From the NCBI RefSeq assembly GCF_900005765.1, contig NC_041683.1, positions 372,001-436,000 on the forward strand: a DNA stretch of 64,000 nt, read 5' to 3'. Within the stretch, counting starts at the first letter, position 1. Each line of letters opens with the position of its first letter. A model generated the notes under the pieces. That model was not told the DNA's origin, searched no databases, and saw only the letters and a program-made list of their open reading frames with translations. This DNA comes from Plasmodium relictum (lineage: Eukaryota > Apicomplexa > Aconoidasida > Haemosporida > Plasmodiidae). The position numbers and the translations under genes were made by a program. Below, in pieces: positions 60,901 through 64,000 of this stretch.

Positions 60901-63900
60901 AAAGTAATTATTCTGTAAAAAAATTGAATAATAAAAATAGAAATAGTGCTTACAACATTAATTCAAAGCATCTTTTTAATAGTAAGAATATTAGTAGTAT
61001 TATTTTTAAAAGTTTTTTGAAAGATAATAAACAATTATATAAAGAATACTATAACTATGTAAAATATAATGAAAATAGCTTTATTAAAGTTAAAAATGAA
61101 ATATTTTTAAAAAAAAATTATAATTTTTTAGAGAAAAATATGATGTTTTGTAAATTAAATTATATAGCAGAAAAAAAGGATGTGCATAAGGAAAGAAGTT
61201 TAAAAAGAAAAAATAGAGGAATTGTACATATAAATATTAAATATGTTATAAAAAAAGAAAAGAAACCCTTTTTAAATATATTATTAAAATATATTTTCAA
61301 AAATATTTTTATTTATTTTCCATTAAATACAATAGTTGAGTTAAATAAAATATTAAGTTCTTCAAAAGTTTTTAAATACATTCATATATCAACACCTAAT
61401 GTACAAAAAAAAGAAAAAAAAATTTTAAAAAAAAAAAAACAACCTATTTTTTATCATTTTAAAATTCTTTTCAAAAACACAAATTTTCATATATTATCTC
61501 CGTCAACCTACCTGATGAATGATATAAAAGAAAGTGAATTAATTGTTAATGAAATGAATATAATAGAAAATGTAAAAAAATGCAAAGGCAACTACTATAA
61601 TCATAATGATATGAATAAATTAAAATATAATGAAATAAATGGTAGTGAACAAGGTACAAATGATATATCTTTTAATGAAATTAAAAAAAAGAAATATATA
61701 TATTTAAATGAAGATAGAAAAAAATATTATAGCACTTATACAGTAGATAAAAAGAAAGAAATAGATAAAAGGAATGTATATTTACTAAAAAAAAAAAAAG
61801 TTCAACATAAAAATGAAAAAGAAAGAATATTTTTATTTGATCTAATTATAAGCACTAACTTGAAAATTGATATAGAAAAAAAAGTTCAAATAAAATTGAT
61901 GAAGTCTCATAATGAAAAAGAAGAAAAAAAAAAAAAAAAGTATCTGTATATGCATAAAATGAATTTTAATGCATCATTAAAACAATTGAAGATTAGTAGT
62001 GGTCTACTCTATACTTATATAAGCTTACATTATATAATAAATATTATTAGGTTAGAAAGAATTGTAAATATTTCAAACATTTATAAAAATTCCAAATTTT
62101 ATTTAAATTTAGTAAATATTTATAAGTTTAAATTATTAAGAAATATTAATCAATTAAAAAATTTAAATGAAAAAAAGATAAATAAAATAAACTTTATTTC
62201 CTTGAAAGAATATTGTATATATAGTATTAGCGAAGTAGTAAATGTATTATTTTTTTTTAACGTAGTTAATTATGAGTTAAATAAAGAAGAATATATTAAT
62301 TATAAGTTAAGTAAAAGAAATAATAAACAATTTCTACATAATAAAAATATTAATAATAATAATAATAATAATTTCCCATTTAGAGAAAAATATTTATCAG
62401 AAGATGAAAAAAGTTTAATTAATAAAAATAGTTTTTTTAGAGGTCTATCTTTAAACAATAAAAAAACAAGCAATGATAGTTATAGCAGTATATGTAATAA
62501 TAGTAACAATAGGAGTATTGGAAACAACAGTAGTAATAATAATAATAATAGTAATTATAGAAAGTGTGATGATCATATAAATTATAATAATGAAATATAT
62601 AAGATGGAGAAAGACTTAAACTCATTGAAAAAGTGTAATCAAATTAATAGAAAAGAAAAAGAAAAAAATAAACATTATAATAAAATATTAATAAATAAAA
62701 ATTATATTAACGTAATTTTAAGCAATTTATTTATTTGCATTAACAACAACGATTTGTTAATTCTGAAGTTTTTTATAGAGGATTTGAATTATATAAAAAA
62801 AAAATTAAAAGCAAATAAAATATATGCTTGCAAATATAAATATGATAACGTAATAATATCCTCAAAATTTAAAAAGAATGTAAAAGAAGTAAAAAATGGA
62901 AAGAAAAAAATTCCAAATAAAAAAATTATAACAAAGAATAAAATTAATGTTACTATAGATATATTAAAAGTTTTTTTTATTACAAAAGCATATTTACATG
63001 AAATTTTTTCTCTGAATAGTCTTAACAATAATTTTAAAATAAGTAATTCCCTTATAAATAATAAGATAAAAAAATTTATAAATTTTTTAATTTTTAAACA
63101 GATTAATATATTATTAATAGATATAATGGATATTGGTAATTTTATTCATAATAAATCAAAAAGAATTCAGTTTGTTGAATCATTTGATCTTTCTTCTTAT
63201 TATTCTTTAAGTAAAAAAAATAAATTTTTTATTTATATAAAAGATGATATAAATGTTAATTTAAATAAGAATATAATTAATTTTTTTTTTTTATTTAAGT
63301 ACAATTTCTTTCATAATTATTTTATATATAATGAATATAATGTTATCAATCAGTTAAATAATCAAAAAATTCAGACATTAAAAGATTTCAGAAATTTTAT
63401 ATCATATCAACAATCATTTTTAAGAGAATATATAATAATTAGAAATTTTACATTTTATAATTTAAAATATGAATATGAAGACAATATTGGTTATATTAAG
63501 AAAAACGAAGAAAACATAATAATTTGCGAAAACTTATTTCTATTAAATATATGTAGTGTTGAGGATCCTAATTTAAGAAGGAAAATTTTTTTAAAAAATA
63601 AAAATAACAATAAAAATTATAATAAAATAAATGAAAAAAATTATTTTTATGTAGATATTAACATTCACGAAAATAAAAAATGTATAAACATTTATCCTTA
63701 TTTTTTCATTAGCCTTATATATACTAAATATCATAAGAAAATGTTAACTAATAGAAATTCAGATTCAAAAAAAAATACACTTAATTTAAAATTAAAATTT
63801 ATTAAGAATAATTTTGTTAATACATTTATAATAAAGGAAGAAAACATGTTATTTAGTGTTCCTTTTAATTTTTTAAAAAATTGTAAGTTTTTTCAAATGA

Positions 63901-64000
63901 TTTTAAAAATAAATAATAAGATCTATACAAGTAATAAAATTAAATATAATCATATTTTGAAATTGAATAAATATGAATTAAAAGATATTTATGATCAAAA
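54945..64000 (+). CDS. Giant chorein-N (VPS13/BLTP-like) protein, 5' part, runs off the window
   Basis: One plus-strand frame is open from the ATG at 54945 to the last base, about 3018 codons with no stop. An in-frame TAA at 54912 supports the start. The N-terminus MIILLTILKFLIGKY is a hydrophobic helix, as in chorein-N proteins. At 101-127, IGKLEIDW...LTVSVENIFINI matches the chorein pattern (GxLxLxIPW...V.VE..Y). An extra low-complexity insert (about 48-95) separates these elements. The rest alternates short amphipathic strands (INIQSIYFTIEKI, LNAHINNIKIEL, IKIDIQSLIVEL) with Lys/Asn spacers, as expected of a repeating beta-groove rod. By family knowledge such rods move bulk lipid between membranes at contact sites. 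Whether it is VPS13, ATG2 or BLTP1/Csf1 cannot be said without the C-terminus. Confidence 0.8.
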   Translation, partial: MIILLTILKFLIGKYTNKYIKVIKNICINNIKNYIFEEIEFNQLSFNCYDNIKKSKNKRKENNNNNNGNFNGSEEKINDYLVYLNSLKKKKNDLLFNIFYIGKLEIDWSNNFDNGLTVSVENIFINIKLTEKKKYSNNCVIIKNNIKELNNGENNVTVKSNFFFSTFFFITLCMSIIKKNIYKSVNIFFKYFISILTKFNIYQFFKKVFFRYFLKHFLCIDINNVNIIFEDSLLGNQKNLFFSFYIKNIHVNNYNYIKNIKKETAKLSFNNSSNGNVKTNENIEIFKILINKFSIYLDTRNQHISNSNIHLNKAQFKFFFYYNINIFHKGKCLLEDSNAVCIISKEKKKNKKYLINFSLPYINFNILNDNLYILYLFLHKYLYIFQLNKEYRKKKKYLNLKDKNINAINKNSCSKHFSYKNNFIFEKRKNFIYVNKRGYTYNGKRKALKKYKKINKNNTNNKTNNGKEKEMDNEMNNSNFRRKKRKSYENYIRRYFEFDINIKKLKLSYIYTYSDYMFCSYKNVNTSFCIIEERSRNKKKKEKTFYILNDFIFLIDKFFMMESYSQSCLCLDKRNYELLNFCKKNSFLKKVEYNLNYEDSLLEHYSVLNKMNKENYISKEKNNKYSLFIRFSNKKNIKKNISINIQSIYFTIEKIQNFYLLANKLFEKDFCIFNNLANNRKNSNKKNKKNKISFIYLNAHINNIKIELKKYDKSFFICLDNVILFYTNEDINIKKVNIASKLLSPNFSFIKQIKKKWALYKDNFNIYYKATNIYSFIQYGKCSHILIFPFSLFFSLGKLRSYKIKIDIQSLIVELNIFILKILRVIFFNEEYFLLDDNNNYDKQEKTILSSKDETILKYPPHNEKYLKILYDYKKEEILMKKELNLLFGALEVFFDNIEVTNEKHEEELANLSFCLTFILKLFNSVKIKFSCNNVNLYFFCCNQFLNKKRKKKKKISNILSFTNYKNDTTNKHNNYNIDVFYLKLKLESINFFFFVNNINSNESDYFIILKKLYIRNIFLFFDFHFKPISLYFVIFEGLKLYKFTNKEKEKKMIKLKYDSKAIRNKRCINNIKNNEEFALIIRQKCQLIYIKKTYKYKIKNNHTFIIYVDKLNIYIFDFFVNLLYYLYSSKIRNEVRRKNKKGSTFNNGIANLNNLDFHSLSRNLLEIIKNINVFYHIIIKNVYKYKLYFITKNINFYFIFNDSIKPFDDTYIFDFVNKHFKIQIDYLIVKWKNNFVKITKRKLHKFPEKEREERNINTNNILDIKKKNKEDSSNLKKKNIEKKKKIEYTILRNMNQHIKKYSYISKFFLNIYYNCLSIIKYEIKNEVNRERKSSNFSNKFIFHKSMHSNNNVNFNYNYNETTFMLKNNRHISKYAINLKEENKECNYIVHKNKNNYKKKEVILIKMEKTNIIIYDIYNMLLHLNSSKIKICSYLNFINSLNYYMKLLLKTFHSAFFKKNFAFSEISRENNEVDKIINFLQNKKKYSDKICKKRNYQNELSCNRWNNFFFYVCNIKKIYFNLNSINWKLILSNARGGKKKKKTLCLKVKNLTSIFLRNGTILDKKMFQFIYSFYNKIYCVNLYIKSKKDKDKFLIFHSNYINLINQIKFNVNMNMYKINFFKFVKKNKKKSKILRKKLVLNLGICYIHKSYYKKKINFFFKILNNIKKKAYYINQTLPIFKHKEYFNKFDIKTVIKSYNNKKKKTSKNNSSFYIFLNEQSIIPLIDFYYHIIELKNKIQLIFSNYDNNKKNEQKKRNNNNNSNNFTTIRKLNINNIKKGKYLGKVEKGNRNNNLKLNSYLHHKFFYKHMQIYNKTYNNKFNCILDILINSFNYIKFKMRNIFLFFYTNNMNVFIGTFIKNLNGALFENGFIKTSNMTLYNLKYIHELKEAIVFSNNNYFNSKKNLYIFEIYNSLKKKNDLIYLYPLFFLFKKQNINLNFANLKKRIKSISTVSSKINSNEKHMNYNQMKLLYKQRNKNKLKYIKEKSNYSVKKLNNKNRNSAYNINSKHLFNSKNISSIIFKSFLKDNKQLYKEYYNYVKYNENSFIKVKNEIFLKKNYNFLEKNMMFCKLNYIAEKKDVHKERSLKRKNRGIVHINIKYVIKKEKKPFLNILLKYIFKNIFIYFPLNTIVELNKILSSSKVFKYIHISTPNVQKKEKKILKKKKQPIFYHFKILFKNTNFHILSPSTYLMNDIKESELIVNEMNIIENVKKCKGNYYNHNDMNKLKYNEINGSEQGTNDISFNEIKKKKYIYLNEDRKKYYSTYTVDKKKEIDKRNVYLLKKKKVQHKNEKERIFLFDLIISTNLKIDIEKKVQIKLMKSHNEKEEKKKKKYLYMHKMNFNASLKQLKISSGLLYTYISLHYIINIIRLERIVNISNIYKNSKFYLNLVNIYKFKLLRNINQLKNLNEKKINKINFISLKEYCIYSISEVVNVLFFFNVVNYELNKEEYINYKLSKRNNKQFLHNKNINNNNNNNFPFREKYLSEDEKSLINKNSFFRGLSLNNKKTSNDSYSSICNNSNNRSIGNNSSNNNNNSNYRKCDDHINYNNEIYKMEKDLNSLKKCNQINRKEKEKNKHYNKILINKNYINVILSNLFICINNNDLLILKFFIEDLNYIKKKLKANKIYACKYKYDNVIISSKFKKNVKEVKNGKKKIPNKKIITKNKINVTIDILKVFFITKAYLHEIFSLNSLNNNFKISNSLINNKIKKFINFLIFKQINILLIDIMDIGNFIHNKSKRIQFVESFDLSSYYSLSKKNKFFIYIKDDINVNLNKNIINFFFLFKYNFFHNYFIYNEYNVINQLNNQKIQTLKDFRNFISYQQSFLREYIIIRNFTFYNLKYEYEDNIGYIKKNEENIIICENLFLLNICSVEDPNLRRKIFLKNKNNNKNYNKINEKNYFYVDINIHENKKCINIYPYFFISLIYTKYHKKMLTNRNSDSKKNTLNLKLKFIKNNFVNTFIIKEENMLFSVPFNFLKNCKFFQMILKINNKIYTSNKIKYNHILKLNKYELKDIYDQ

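Noticed and set aside
62437-63028. Minus-strand frames over the giant chorein gene
   Set aside because: They are antisense shadows (Tyr runs opposite Asn/Ser codons) of a 3018-codon plus-strand frame.

Overview
The window is a very AT-rich eukaryotic nuclear segment. It has long poly(A)/poly(T) tracts, (AT)n microsatellites, proteins rich in Asn and Lys with low-complexity inserts, and short introns with GT...(T)n-AG borders. A fused DHFR-TS gene, apicoplast-type GatA, a PUF2-like protein and a prohibitin-like protein point to an apicomplexan haemosporidian, i.e. Plasmodium or a close relative. The neighbour set (RPL15, RNA-binding protein, GatA, HAT1, MAF1, SAR1, PUF2, DHFR-TS, LETM1, giant protein) matches what I remember of central P. 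falciparum chromosome 4. The DHFR sequence differs clearly from P. falciparum and P. vivax as I know them. Composition would fit an avian Plasmodium, but the species cannot be fixed from this sequence alone.

Layout: 0-10 kb has three minus-strand genes: RPL15 (two exons), an RRM protein (seven exons) and an NT-C2/coiled-coil protein. 11-19 kb has GatA (+), a PRKRIP1-like splicing protein (-) and an MCM8/9-class helicase, probably MCM9 (-). 21-31 kb has HAT1 (+, four exons), MAF1 (-), a prohibitin-like protein (+), a CDGSH Fe-S protein (-) and SAR1 (+, three exons). 32-43 kb has a 2187-codon beta-propeller-like protein of unknown function (-) and a secreted Cys-rich, lectin-like protein (+, three exons). 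44-54 kb has PUF2 (-, four exons), DHFR-TS (+) and LETM1 (-, four exons). From 54,945 to the right edge runs one uninterrupted frame of about 3018 codons (+), which starts with a chorein-type N-terminus of the VPS13/BLTP bridge-like lipid-transfer family and continues past the window.

The genes are unrelated housekeeping or parasite-specific loci, not an operon. From MCM9 to the right edge, twelve genes in a row alternate strand. Divergent gaps (1.3-2.8 kb) hold the presumed promoters, and convergent gaps (0.3-0.9 kb) hold only 3' ends. I saw no rRNA, tRNA, CRISPR array or transposon. The most interesting items are the giant chorein-family gene, the secreted SUEL-like protein, unusual residues in DHFR at positions tied to antifolate response, a predicted PUF2 RNA code, and a coding-like continuation after two in-frame stops behind the NT-C2 gene.
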